64,000 bases of DNA. Source: Faecalimicrobium dakarense. GTDB taxonomy: Bacteria > Bacillota > Clostridia > Peptostreptococcales > Peptostreptococcaceae. The DNA lies in the NCBI RefSeq assembly GCF_000499525.1, contig NZ_HG529233.1, positions 1 to 64,000 of the forward strand, read 5' to 3'. Below, piece by piece: positions 46,318 through 55,073 of the stretch (position 1 is the stretch's first letter; each line of letters starts with the position of its first letter). The position numbers and the translations under genes are program-made. The notes under the pieces are model-generated. The model saw only the letters and a list, made by a program, of their open reading frames with translations. It had not been told where the DNA came from and searched no databases.

Positions 46318-47439
46318 ATGAGAGTCGAAGCCCCTATTAAGGTAGACCGAAAAACAAAAAGGCTTGCGAAGAGACTTACAGGTGGAGAAATAGCAGTAAT
46401 AAATCATATAGATATTGATGAAGTAGCTGCAAACTCTTTAGTAGAAGGTAAAGTCAAACTTATAATAAATGCATCACAATCCATAAGCGGAAGGTACCCT
46501 AATAAAGGTCCAGGAATATTGACTGAAAAAAATATCCTGATAATTGATAATGTAGGAGAAGAGTTATTTAATGAACTAAAAGAAGGACAAATTATTGAAG
46601 TTATAGATGGAAAGATATATAGAGACGGTGAAATTTTAGGACAAGGTGAAGTTTTAGATAAACAAGAAGTATCAATTAAACTAAAAAAAGCGTATGAAAA
46701 CTTATCTGTTGAATTAGATAGATTTATAGATAATACAATAGATTATGCAAAAAAAGAAAAAGGATTCATACTAGGAGAAGTTGAGATACCACATGTTACA
46801 ACAAACTATGCTAACAGGCACGTTCTAATTGTTGTAAGGGGTCAGGATTACAAGCAAGACTTAAGTACAATATTATCTTACATAGAAGAAATGAAACCAA
46901 TACTAGTTGGTGTTGATGGTGGAGCCGATGCACTTTTAGAATTTGGATATACTCCAGATGTTATAGTTGGAGATATGGATAGTGTAAGTGATGAAGCACT
47001 AAAGAAAGCTAATGAAATAATAGTACATGCATATACAGACGGAAGAGCACCAGGACTTAAGAGAGTACAGGATTTAGGATTAGATGCAATAGTATTTCCA
47101 GCGCCAGGAACTAGTGAGGATATAGCTATGCTTATAGCTTATGAGTATAAGGCTGAACTTATAGTTGCTCTTGGAACGCATTCTAATATGATTGACTTCT
47201 TAGAAAAAGGAAGAAAAGGTATGGCAAGTACATTCTTAGTTAGATTAAAAATAGGTTCTAAGCTTATAGATGCAAAAGGAGTTAATTTACTATACAGAAG
47301 TAAATTAAAAATGAAATACATTTGGGCACTTATAGCTACTGCGTTATTCCCAATATTAGTTCTTATTTTGATATTGCCAGGCGCGCAACAATTTATACAC
47401 TTAATGCAACTTAAGCTTAGATTATTATTACAGATGTAA
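46318..47439 (+). CDS. steA: SteA-like protein (thiamine pyrophosphokinase-fold, membrane anchored)
   Basis: A 373-residue protein of the SteA family, known in Corynebacterium as a cytokinetic-ring component that pairs with SteB. The core carries the thiamine-pyrophosphokinase-like motifs VGVDGGADALLEFGYTPD and VGDMDSVSDEAL (about residues 200-230) and the C terminus has one membrane segment (about 342-360), so the bulk is cytoplasmic. ATG 46318 follows CGGAGGT; an upstream in-frame start has no such site. It is followed 15 bases later by the SteB/MctB-like gene, the same pairing as in Actinobacteria. The role in clostridia is inferred. Confidence 0.85.
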   Translation: MRVEAPIKVDRKTKRLAKRLTGGEIAVINHIDIDEVAANSLVEGKVKLIINASQSISGRYPNKGPGILTEKNILIIDNVGEELFNELKEGQIIEVIDGKIYRDGEILGQGEVLDKQEVSIKLKKAYENLSVELDRFIDNTIDYAKKEKGFILGEVEIPHVTTNYANRHVLIVVRGQDYKQDLSTILSYIEEMKPILVGVDGGADALLEFGYTPDVIVGDMDSVSDEALKKANEIIVHAYTDGRAPGLKRVQDLGLDAIVFPAPGTSEDIAMLIAYEYKAELIVALGTHSNMIDFLEKGRKGMASTFLVRLKIGSKLIDAKGVNLLYRSKLKMKYIWALIATALFPILVLILILPGAQQFIHLMQLKLRLLLQM

Positions 47440-47454
47440 ATTAGGAGGAAAAAA

Positions 47455-48329
47455 ATGCATATAAATATGAAATATTATATAGTAACTATAGGTGCTATAT
47501 TTATAGCTCTAGGAATAGGTATATTAGTTGGATTTAACTTAAACTATGACCAAGAACTGGGCAAACAACAAGCTGAAATTATAAAGGACTTAGATACTAA
47601 ATTTGAAGACTTAAAAAATACAAATGATAATTTAGAAAAAACTTTAGCTAGCGTAACTACAGATTACGATAAAGCAATAGAATTTATCAACCAAAATGTA
47701 GAAAAAGTAATAGTTGGTGAATTACAAGAAAAAATATAGGTATAATATCAACTAATGAAAATAATGACTATACAAAAGAAATAGGAGAAACAATAACTAA
47801 AGCGAATGGCTCTTTAGCATTTGATATTGTCCTAAAACATAATATATATGATGATGCTAAATTAAAGGAAGTATCAGAAAAGTTAAATATAGAAATGAAA
47901 AGTACGCAAGACTTAATAAACTATATAGTAGAGGCACTAAAAGGTGAAGATGCTAGTGATAAATTAACATATCTTCAAGAATTAGGAGTAATAAAAGTAA
48001 ATACTTTAAATAGTAACTATATAAATTATGATTCTGTTGTTTTAGTTGGAGGAAATGATCCTAAAACTGGTAAAGAACAATTTGAAAAAATAGATAAAAT
48101 ATTAATTTCTAAGTTAAAAGAAGAAAATAAGTATATGGTAGGTGTTCAAAAATCTGATGCCAAATTCTCAAATATAGACCTATATGCTAAAGATAAAATT
48201 ACAACTATAGATAATATAAATGAAGGTGTAGGAAAATTATCTTTAGTTATATCTTTAAAAGAAGGTAGAACAGGTGAAAACTTTGGGAGATTAGAAGGTT
48301 CAGATGCATTATTACCATATAAGAAATAA
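47455..48329 (+). pseudogene. SteB/MctB-like (copper transporter family) protein, frame broken
   Basis: The family (DUF3186) includes mycobacterial MctB and corynebacterial SteB. The first part has one membrane segment (about residues 6-26) and a coiled coil (about 33-80). The frame breaks in the six-A run 47729-47734; the -1 frame resumes with IGIISTNENNDYTKEIGE and runs to 48329 with the outer domain (LNSNYINYDSVVLVGGND, LSLVISLKEGRTGENFG). One extra A gives a continuous protein of about 291 residues. Copper transport is only a family label; a cell-envelope role with SteA seems more likely. Confidence 0.83.
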
Positions 48330-48342
48330 AGGGGAGATAAAA

Positions 48343-49035
48343 ATGAATCCTTATATAAGTATAATAATACCAGCTTATAACGAAGAAGATAAAATAAAAG
48401 ATACGTTAGAAAATATAAAAAATATAAAAGAGATAAATGAAGTAATAGTCGTAGATGATGGTTCTAGCGATAATACAAGTTTGGTAGCATCAAATGTTAA
48501 AGATGATAAAATTAAAGTATTTACGCTAGATAAAAATAGAGGTAAGGGATATGCATTAAACTATGGACTTAAAATAGCTATGAAAAATGCAGATATTATA
48601 GGTTTTTTAGATGGAGATTTAGGAAGTTCATCAAGTGAGATTGAAAAGCTTATAAAACCTATATTAAATAATGAAGCAGATGTAATAATAGCAAAATTCC
48701 CGCCTGCTAAGAAAAAAGGTGGATTAGGTTTTGTAAAAAGTTTAGCCAAAGAATCTGTTTTAGAAATGACAGGTAAAGAGTTAGATGCAACTTTATCTGG
48801 ACAAAGAATTTTCAAAAAAGAAGTTTTAGAAAAATTTGATGAAATACCATTTGGATATGGTGTAGAAGTTGGAATGACAATAGATATATTAAAGTATGGA
48901 TATACAATAAAAGAAGTGCTAGTTAATATGACTCATAGTGAAACTGGAAGAGATTTAAAAGGATTTATTCATAGAGGGAAGCAGTTCTATCATATTAAGA
49001 GAGTTTTAAAACAAAAAAGAAAAGAATGGAGGTAG
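48343..49035 (+). CDS. Family 2 glycosyltransferase
   Basis: A 230-residue GT2 enzyme of the dolichol-phosphate mannosyltransferase type: ISIIIPAYNEEDKI at the start, VVDDGSSDNT (nucleotide-sugar binding), GFLDGDLGSS (DxD-like) and GQRIFKKEVL near 160. No membrane segment, so it should act on a cytoplasmic lipid-linked or nucleotide donor. GGGGAG precedes ATG 48343; an earlier start inside the steB 3' end is unlikely. Together with the following MraY-like gene it suggests a lipid-linked sugar pathway; the product is unknown. Confidence 0.88.
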   Translation: MNPYISIIIPAYNEEDKIKDTLENIKNIKEINEVIVVDDGSSDNTSLVASNVKDDKIKVFTLDKNRGKGYALNYGLKIAMKNADIIGFLDGDLGSSSSEIEKLIKPILNNEADVIIAKFPPAKKKGGLGFVKSLAKESVLEMTGKELDATLSGQRIFKKEVLEKFDEIPFGYGVEVGMTIDILKYGYTIKEVLVNMTHSETGRDLKGFIHRGKQFYHIKRVLKQKRKEWR

Positions 49036-49039
49036 TATT

Positions 49040-49864
49040 TTGGAAACTTATATACTTTATACCATTTTATTAATATTAGGTATAGTTGGAACATATTCTA
49101 TAATACCTTTATTTAAAAACTTATTAGTTGATAGTAATGTTGTTAGACCAAATTATAAAGGAGATATGATACCTGTAAGTATGGGTATTGTATTTCTTCC
49201 AATGGTAGTAATAAATAGTGCAATAATTGCAGTTTCAACAACAAATTTTGAAAATTTATTATACCTATTTATGTACATATTTGGAATGATATCTATGTTT
49301 TTTGCAGGAATACTAGATGATATTGTAGGAAACAGAGATGTAAGTGGGTTAAAAGGTCACTTTAAAAGTTTATTAAAAGGTAGTCTTACTACTGGTGGGT
49401 TTAAAGCGTTATTTGGAGGATTTATAGGTATTGTAATATCTTTAGGAGTATCTAAAAGTATGGGAGATTTGATTATAAATACTTTAATAATAGCTTTATC
49501 TACAAACTTAATGAATTTACTAGATTTAAGACCAGGAAGAGCTATAAAAGTATACTTAATTATAATGGTATCAATATTTATAACATTAACTGGATTTACA
49601 AAAGTACTTCCTCTTTTAATACTTCCAAATGTATTAGCGTATTTTGGTTATGATTTGAAAGCTAAAGCTATGATGGGAGATACTGGATCTAACGTACTTG
49701 GGATATCAATAGGAATATTATTTGTACTTGGATATTCGTTAAAAGTTAGATTACTATGGTTAGCATTTTTAATTTTTATACATATACTTACAGAAAAATA
49801 TTCACTAACAAAAATAATTGAAAAAAACAAGGTATTAAATTTCATAGATAAGTTAGGAAGGTAA
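49040..49864 (+). CDS. MraY/WecA-like glycosyl-1-phosphate transferase family protein
   Basis: A 274-residue polytopic membrane protein related to enzymes that attach sugar 1-phosphate to undecaprenyl phosphate. Key Asp-rich loops are visible: AGILDDIVGNRDVSGLKGH (near 88-106), NLMNLLDLRPGRAIK (near 153-167) and MGDTGSNVLG. It is shorter than MraY and lacks its usual C-terminal histidine loop, so it is not the peptidoglycan enzyme itself. TTG start after GGAGGT. Adjacent to the GT2 gene. Confidence 0.82.
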   Translation: METYILYTILLILGIVGTYSIIPLFKNLLVDSNVVRPNYKGDMIPVSMGIVFLPMVVINSAIIAVSTTNFENLLYLFMYIFGMISMFFAGILDDIVGNRDVSGLKGHFKSLLKGSLTTGGFKALFGGFIGIVISLGVSKSMGDLIINTLIIALSTNLMNLLDLRPGRAIKVYLIIMVSIFITLTGFTKVLPLLILPNVLAYFGYDLKAKAMMGDTGSNVLGISIGILFVLGYSLKVRLLWLAFLIFIHILTEKYSLTKIIEKNKVLNFIDKLGR

Positions 49865-49868
49865 TCTA

Positions 49869-50969
49869 ATGATAAGTAAAAGAGTAGCGATAGTAGAATC
49901 CATAGTGGATAGAACTAATGGATTAGATGATATAAGAGTTAACTTAAATGGAGATATTCAAAGGGCCTATAATTACTCTAAGATGACAGGTGATGTAAAT
50001 ATAGGAGATGAGGTTGTTTTAAATACAACAGCAGTGGAACTTAGTTTAGGAACTGGAGGATACCACTTTATTATAGCAAATTTAAATAATTTAGAATCTA
50101 ACCTTACTGAAGGCGGACATATAATGAAATTAAGATATACTCCATTTCAAGTAAAGGTCGATTCAGTAGAAGAACAAGAAAGTCCTTATCATGATAACAT
50201 TGAAAACTTTTCAAGTTTGGACAATATGCCAGTGGTAGTAGGTACTCTTCATAGTATGCTAACTCCATTTGTTGCATCATATAAAAAGAATAATCCTAAT
50301 AAAAAATTAGTGTACATAATGACTGATGGAGCAGCACTTCCTATATTTTTAAGCAAAAATGTATCTACACTTAAAGAAAAAGGACTAATAGATAATACAA
50401 TAACAATAGGCAATGCATTTGGTGCAGATTATGATTGCATAAATATATATACAGCTTTAATTACAGCAAAAGAAGTTTTAAAAGCAGATGCAGTATTTGT
50501 AAGTATGGGACCAGGAATTGCAGGAACAGGAACTAAATACGGATTTACAGGTATAGAACAAGGTCCTATATTAGATGCGATTAAAAAGCTTGGGGGATTT
50601 CCAATAGCTATACCTCGAATAAGTTTTGCAGATAAAAGAGATAGACATAGAGGAATATCTCATCATAGTTTAACAGTATTTAAAGATATTGTTAATGTAG
50701 ATGTAAACATACCGATAACAACTTATGATGAAGAAAAATTAAGTTTAATAAAAGAACAAATAATAAATAATAAATTAAAAGATAAACATAATGTAGTATA
50801 TATTAAAAATGATAATACACAAAATGATTTAAATCATTTTGGCCTTAAAGTTAGAAGTATGGGTAGAAATTACGAACAAGATAAGGAATTTTTTGATGCT
50901 GCAAGTAGTGCAGCGTATTACTTAATGGAGGTTTGTGATGAGAGAAGAAGAAAAGACCATAAGCAGTGA
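49869..50969 (+). CDS. DUF3866 family protein
   Basis: A 366-residue soluble protein that I assign to DUF3866, found in Actinobacteria and Firmicutes near xerD and Nudix genes. Visible motifs: DEVVLNTTAVELSLGTGGYHF, GHIMKLRYTPFQVKVDSVEE, SMGPGIAGTGTKYGFTGIEQG and FADKRDRHRGISHHS (each in parts). The last is rich in His and Arg and could be an active or binding site. No known function. It overlaps the Nudix gene by 32 bases. Confidence 0.82.
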   Translation: MISKRVAIVESIVDRTNGLDDIRVNLNGDIQRAYNYSKMTGDVNIGDEVVLNTTAVELSLGTGGYHFIIANLNNLESNLTEGGHIMKLRYTPFQVKVDSVEEQESPYHDNIENFSSLDNMPVVVGTLHSMLTPFVASYKKNNPNKKLVYIMTDGAALPIFLSKNVSTLKEKGLIDNTITIGNAFGADYDCINIYTALITAKEVLKADAVFVSMGPGIAGTGTKYGFTGIEQGPILDAIKKLGGFPIAIPRISFADKRDRHRGISHHSLTVFKDIVNVDVNIPITTYDEEKLSLIKEQIINNKLKDKHNVVYIKNDNTQNDLNHFGLKVRSMGRNYEQDKEFFDAASSAAYYLMEVCDERRRKDHKQ

Positions 50970-51471
50970 TAGAATATATACTGGTAAAGTAATTAGTCTA
51001 AAAGTTGATACTGTTGAGATTGAAAAAAAGGGATATCAAAAAAGAGAAATTGTAGAACATGGTGGAGCTGTAGCGATAGTTGCAATTAATGATAATAATG
51101 AGGTTATACTAGTTAAACAATTTAGAAAAGCAATAGAAAAAGTTATCTGGGAGATTCCTGCAGGAAAGTTAGAAATAGGAGAAAATCCTAAAGATTGTGC
51201 TATAAGAGAATTAAAAGAAGAGACAGGTTATAGTGCAGATAATATGAAGTTAATACATAAATTTTATACATCAGCAGGTTTTTCTAATCAAAAGGTATAT
51301 ATTTTCTTAGCTACAGGACTTACAGCTGGAGATAATAACTTTGATGATGATGAAGATTTAGAAGTTCATAAAATAGACTTAGAAGAAGCTTATAATATGA
51401 TATCTAGAAATGAAATTGAAGATGCAAAAACTTCAATAGGTCTTTTATTATTTAATAAAGATTTAATATAA
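50938..51471 (+). CDS. Nudix hydrolase (ADP-ribose pyrophosphatase)
   Basis: A 177-residue Nudix enzyme. The Nudix box GKLEIGENPKDCAIRELKEE, continuing TG, is complete at about residues 80-102. GGAVAIVAINDNNEVILVKQFR starts the fold, and the overall pattern fits ADP-ribose pyrophosphatases that recycle nucleotide sugars. ATG 50938 is adjacent to an in-frame GTG; GGAGG lies just upstream inside the preceding gene. Confidence 0.92.
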   Translation: MREEEKTISSDRIYTGKVISLKVDTVEIEKKGYQKREIVEHGGAVAIVAINDNNEVILVKQFRKAIEKVIWEIPAGKLEIGENPKDCAIRELKEETGYSADNMKLIHKFYTSAGFSNQKVYIFLATGLTAGDNNFDDDEDLEVHKIDLEEAYNMISRNEIEDAKTSIGLLLFNKDLI

Positions 51472-51478
51472 AATGCAT

Positions 51479-51526
51479 AACCTCCTCTTTACTTACATAG
51501 TATTTTGTAAGGTAGTAGAGGAGGTT
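51479..51526 (+). promoter_or_regulatory. Hairpin burying the spoIIM ribosome binding site
   Basis: AACCTCCTCT (51479-51488) pairs perfectly with AGAGGAGGTT (51517-51526); inside, CTTAC pairs with GTAAG. The right arm contains the whole spoIIM Shine-Dalgarno sequence. It starts eight bases after the Nudix stop. It could repress spoIIM translation until opened, or act as a weak terminator, though it lacks a T run. Confidence 0.72.
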
Positions 51527-51532
51527 ATAAAT

Positions 51533-52138
51533 TTGAGAAAAACATATAGAAAAGGGAATTTTAGAGAAATAAACGAACAGATAATAGTTGTAGGATTTAT
51601 ATTTGTAGTATTTGTTATACTAGGTTCATTTTTAAATAAAATATGGCCAGTTCATCAAAATAATATAATGGATAATATCAATCCGGTTATAGAATACTAT
51701 AATTTAAGTCCAGGTACAAAGGATGCAGTAATATCTAATTTAAAGAATGATTTTATATTTATGAGTTCAATAAGTATATTTACTTTATTAGTTATAACTT
51801 TTCCTATAATACTTATAATATTTATGCTAAAAGGTTTATCAATAGGCTATACTATAAATAGTGCTATACTAGCATTAAAGCTAAAAGGTAGTAAGATGAT
51901 TTTAATAGTTTTACTTAAAAATTTAATTATCATACCAGGTGCAATCATACTAATATTAATTTCACTTAATTACCTAAAAGAAGTTATTTATGAGTTGAAA
52001 AAGGGAAAAAGAGATAATATACTATTTTTAGGAAAAAGATATTTACTAAACGCCATAATTGTACTAGCTATAACAGTTAGTTTACAATTAATATTAAATA
52101 CTATAAGTATTGGTATTATTAAGTTCCTAGTCAGATAA
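51533..52138 (+). CDS. spoIIM: Stage II sporulation protein M
   Basis: SpoIIM, with SpoIID and SpoIIP, drives engulfment membrane migration by septal peptidoglycan hydrolysis. The 201-residue protein has about five membrane segments and the pattern KGNFREINEQI at the start, then PGTKDAVISNLKNDF before a second transmembrane block and LKGLSIGYTINSAI. TTG at 51533 is chosen because AGGAGGTT ends six bases before it; longer in-frame starts lie inside the hairpin. Placed just before xerD as in other clostridia. Confidence 0.92.
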   Translation: MRKTYRKGNFREINEQIIVVGFIFVVFVILGSFLNKIWPVHQNNIMDNINPVIEYYNLSPGTKDAVISNLKNDFIFMSSISIFTLLVITFPIILIIFMLKGLSIGYTINSAILALKLKGSKMILIVLLKNLIIIPGAIILILISLNYLKEVIYELKKGKRDNILFLGKRYLLNAIIVLAITVSLQLILNTISIGIIKFLVR

Positions 52139-52149
52139 AGGAGTTTACT

Positions 52150-53025
52150 ATGGAAGTTATAAAGGAATATATAGCTTATATAAAAGATAAAAAAAGATTA
52201 TCAGATAATACTGTATCATCTTATTTTACAGACATTAAAAAATACTTAGATTATCTAAAAGAAAAAACAATAAAATTAAATGATGTAGTAGAAAATGATA
52301 TTATAGGGTATATAATAAAACTAGAAAAAGACAATATATCAGTAGCAACAATATCAAGAATGATATCTTCAATAAAATCTTTTCATGATTATCTATTTTT
52401 AAATCATGTTAGTGAAAGCAATCCGGCAAAAAGTATAAAAAAGCCTAAAATAGAAAAAAGTGATTTAGATATATTGACAGAAGAAGAAATAGAAAGATTA
52501 CTAGATTTTCCGAAATTAACAACTCCTAAATTAGTAAGAGATAAAGCTATATTTGAAGTCTTATATGGGACAGGTATAAAAGTATCCGAATTAGTTGAGA
52601 TGGATATAGATGATGTAGATTTAGAGATAGATTATATATATTGTAATATTACTAAAAACCAAAGAGTAATACCTCTTTCTGAAATAACTAAAATATATTT
52701 AGAAAAATATATAAAAGAAGCAAGACCAGAATTAGCATTAAAAGGAGAAAAAGCATTGTTTGTAAGCTCTCTAGGGCAAAGGTTTACAAGACAAGGTCTT
52801 TGGAAACTTATAAAAAAGCATGCTAGCTCTGTTAATATAAATAAAAATATAAACCCAAGTATGCTTAGACATTCATTTGCAATTCATTTATTAAATGAAG
52901 GTGCAAATATAGCTGTAGTTAGTAAAATATTAGGAAATGCTAACTTATCTAGTTTACAGTCATACTTAAACCACATAAATAAAAATGTAAGAAGAGAAAT
53001 AAAAGAAAAACATCCTAGAAAGTAA
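52150..53025 (+). CDS. XerD-like tyrosine recombinase with degenerate active site
   Basis: A 291-residue protein with the XerD layout (SAM-like core-binding domain 1-90, catalytic domain 100-291, HPRK end) in the position where Bacillus has ripX/xerD, before deoB. The tyrosine (Y272) and second Arg (R240 in MLRHSFA) are present. But the first catalytic Arg is Lys (K144 in GTGIKVSEL), the HxxR His is Ser (S237), and the third-box His is Asn (N263 in LGNAN). The usual beta-hairpin Lys is also displaced. It may be impaired or may need a partner; it should not be assumed to be the working dif recombinase. Confidence 0.85.
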   Translation: MEVIKEYIAYIKDKKRLSDNTVSSYFTDIKKYLDYLKEKTIKLNDVVENDIIGYIIKLEKDNISVATISRMISSIKSFHDYLFLNHVSESNPAKSIKKPKIEKSDLDILTEEEIERLLDFPKLTTPKLVRDKAIFEVLYGTGIKVSELVEMDIDDVDLEIDYIYCNITKNQRVIPLSEITKIYLEKYIKEARPELALKGEKALFVSSLGQRFTRQGLWKLIKKHASSVNINKNINPSMLRHSFAIHLLNEGANIAVVSKILGNANLSSLQSYLNHINKNVRREIKEKHPRK

Positions 53026-53049
53026 ACCATAATAAGGAGGACAAAACAA

Positions 53050-54222
53050 ATGAGTAGAGTAGTATGGGTTATAATCGACAGTGTAGGAATAGGTGCACTT
53101 CCAGATTCTAAGGAATTTGGCGATATAGGTGTTAATACTTTAGGAAACATAGTTAAAGAACATAAAGATATAAAAATACCAAACCTAATAAAATTAGGAG
53201 TTGGAAATATAGATGGTGTTGATTTTTTAGAAAAAACAGAAAGCCCAATTGGGGTATTTGGTAAGTGTAGCGAAGTATCTCAAGGAAAAGATACAACTAC
53301 AGGACATTGGGAGATGACAGGAATATTAGTTGAAACACCTTTTAAAACTTTTGAAAATGGATTCCCTAAAGAAATAATAGATGAATTTGAAAAAAGAACA
53401 GGAAGAAAAGTAGTAGCAAATAAACCAGCTTCTGGAACAGCAATATTAGATGAGTATGGAGAACATCAAATGAAAACAGGAGATGTAATAGTATACACTT
53501 CAGCTGATAGTGTATTCCAAATAGCTGCACATGAAGAAATAATACCGTTAGATGAATTATATAAAATGTGTGAAATAGCAAGAGAAATAATGATGGGAGA
53601 TAATGCTGTAGCAAGAATAATAGCAAGACCATATATAGGAACAGGCGTTGGGAAGTTTGAGAGAACTTCTAATAGACGTGACTATTCATTAAACCCATTT
53701 GAACCTACAGTACTTGATAACATTAAAGAAAGTGGTCTTGATGTTATAGCAGTTGGTAAAATAGAAGATATATTTAATGGACAAGGTATAACTGAAGCTA
53801 TACACACTAAAGACAATATGCATGGTGTAGATGAAACTATAAACTACATTAAAAAAGAAAATAATGGATTAATATTTACAAACTTAGTTGATTTTGATTC
53901 AAAGTATGGACACAGAAGAGATTCTTTAGGATACAGAAAAGCATTAGAAGAGTTTGATGCAAGAATACCCGAAATAATAGAATCATTAAATGGTGATGAT
54001 ATACTTATAATAAATGCAGACCATGGTAACGACCCAACTTATAAGGGGACAGACCATACAAGAGAATATATACCTGTATTAGTTTATGGAAAATCATTAA
54101 AAGAAGGTGTAAACTTAGGTATAAGAAATAGCTTTGCAGATATAGGAGCAACAGTTGCAGATATATTAAATGTTAAGATGCCAAAACATGGTACTAGCTT
54201 TAAAAATGAGATGACAAAATAA
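53050..54222 (+). CDS. deoB: Phosphopentomutase
   Basis: DeoB interconverts ribose (or deoxyribose) 1- and 5-phosphate. The 390-residue alkaline-phosphatase-superfamily enzyme has VIIDSVGIGALPD at the start, GKDTTTGHWEM (nucleophile Thr), VYTSADSVFQIAAHE, DFDSKYGHRRD and NADHGNDPTYKGTDHTRE (metal ligands). Normal length. Start of a nucleoside salvage group with punA and pdp. AGGAGG precedes ATG. Confidence 0.97.
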   Translation: MSRVVWVIIDSVGIGALPDSKEFGDIGVNTLGNIVKEHKDIKIPNLIKLGVGNIDGVDFLEKTESPIGVFGKCSEVSQGKDTTTGHWEMTGILVETPFKTFENGFPKEIIDEFEKRTGRKVVANKPASGTAILDEYGEHQMKTGDVIVYTSADSVFQIAAHEEIIPLDELYKMCEIAREIMMGDNAVARIIARPYIGTGVGKFERTSNRRDYSLNPFEPTVLDNIKESGLDVIAVGKIEDIFNGQGITEAIHTKDNMHGVDETINYIKKENNGLIFTNLVDFDSKYGHRRDSLGYRKALEEFDARIPEIIESLNGDDILIINADHGNDPTYKGTDHTREYIPVLVYGKSLKEGVNLGIRNSFADIGATVADILNVKMPKHGTSFKNEMTK

Positions 54223-54241
54223 TTTGTGGAGGACAAAATTT

Positions 54242-55063
54242 ATGGATAATATATTTGATAGAATACAAGAAAGTGCAGAATTTATAAAATTAAAGAGTAG
54301 TGTAAAACCTAAAATAGGACTTATATTAGGATCAGGATTAGGTGTACTAGGTGATGAAATACAAAACCCAGTAAAGATTAAATATAATGATATACCAAAC
54401 TTCCCAGTATCAACAGTAGAAGGACATGCTGGATGCCTTGTTATAGGAGAACTTGAAGGTAAAGAAGTTATAGCTATGCAAGGAAGATTCCATTACTATG
54501 AAGGATACACTCAAAAAGAAATAACTTTCCCTGTTAGAGTTATGAAAGCATTAGGTGTAGAGACAATAATAGTAACTAATGCAGCAGGTGGAGCGAATGA
54601 AAATTATAAGCCAGGAGATTTAATGGTTATTAAGGATCATATAAACTTAAGTGGAAGCAACCCATTACTAGGGCCAAATGATGATAGATTAGGTGCAAGA
54701 TTCCCAGATATGTCAACAGCTTATAAGCCAGAGTATATAAACTTAGTTAAAGAGTGTGCAAAAGAATTAAATATGGAAATACAAGAAGGCGTTTATGCGT
54801 TCTTTAGTGGACCAACATATGAAACTCCAGCAGAAGTTAAAATGGCAAGAATATTAGGCGCAGACGCAGTGGGTATGTCTACAGCCCCAGAGGTTATAGT
54901 TGCATCTCATTCTAATATGGATGTTATAGGAATATCATGTATAACTAATATGGCTGCGGGAATACTTGACCAACCTCTTGATCATGAAGAAGTTATAGAA
55001 ACTACTCAAAAGGTAAAAGCTGAGTTCTTAAGCTTAGTAAAAACTGTAGTTAATAAAATATAG
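54242..55063 (+). CDS. punA: Purine-nucleoside phosphorylase
   Basis: The enzyme splits purine nucleosides to base and ribose 1-phosphate, which DeoB then uses. The 273-residue trimeric-type PNP shows GLILGSGLGVLGDE, GHAGCLVIGE, QGRFHYYEGY, VTNAAGGANE and MSTAPEVIVASH. ATG 54242 is preferred because TGGAGGA lies just before it; upstream in-frame codons overlap that site. 19 bases after deoB. Confidence 0.97.
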   Translation: MDNIFDRIQESAEFIKLKSSVKPKIGLILGSGLGVLGDEIQNPVKIKYNDIPNFPVSTVEGHAGCLVIGELEGKEVIAMQGRFHYYEGYTQKEITFPVRVMKALGVETIIVTNAAGGANENYKPGDLMVIKDHINLSGSNPLLGPNDDRLGARFPDMSTAYKPEYINLVKECAKELNMEIQEGVYAFFSGPTYETPAEVKMARILGADAVGMSTAPEVIVASHSNMDVIGISCITNMAAGILDQPLDHEEVIETTQKVKAEFLSLVKTVVNKI

Positions 55064-55073
55064 CTTTATATAG

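Noticed and set aside
51473-51532. Longer start for spoIIM at 51473
   Set aside because: The upstream part encodes a poor N terminus inside the hairpin and has no ribosome binding site, whereas TTG 51533 has AGGAGGTT six bases before it.
52150-53025. The XerD-like gene as a phage or transposon integrase
   Set aside because: Its position before deoB and after spoIIM is the chromosomal xerD locus of Firmicutes, and no other mobile-element gene is near.
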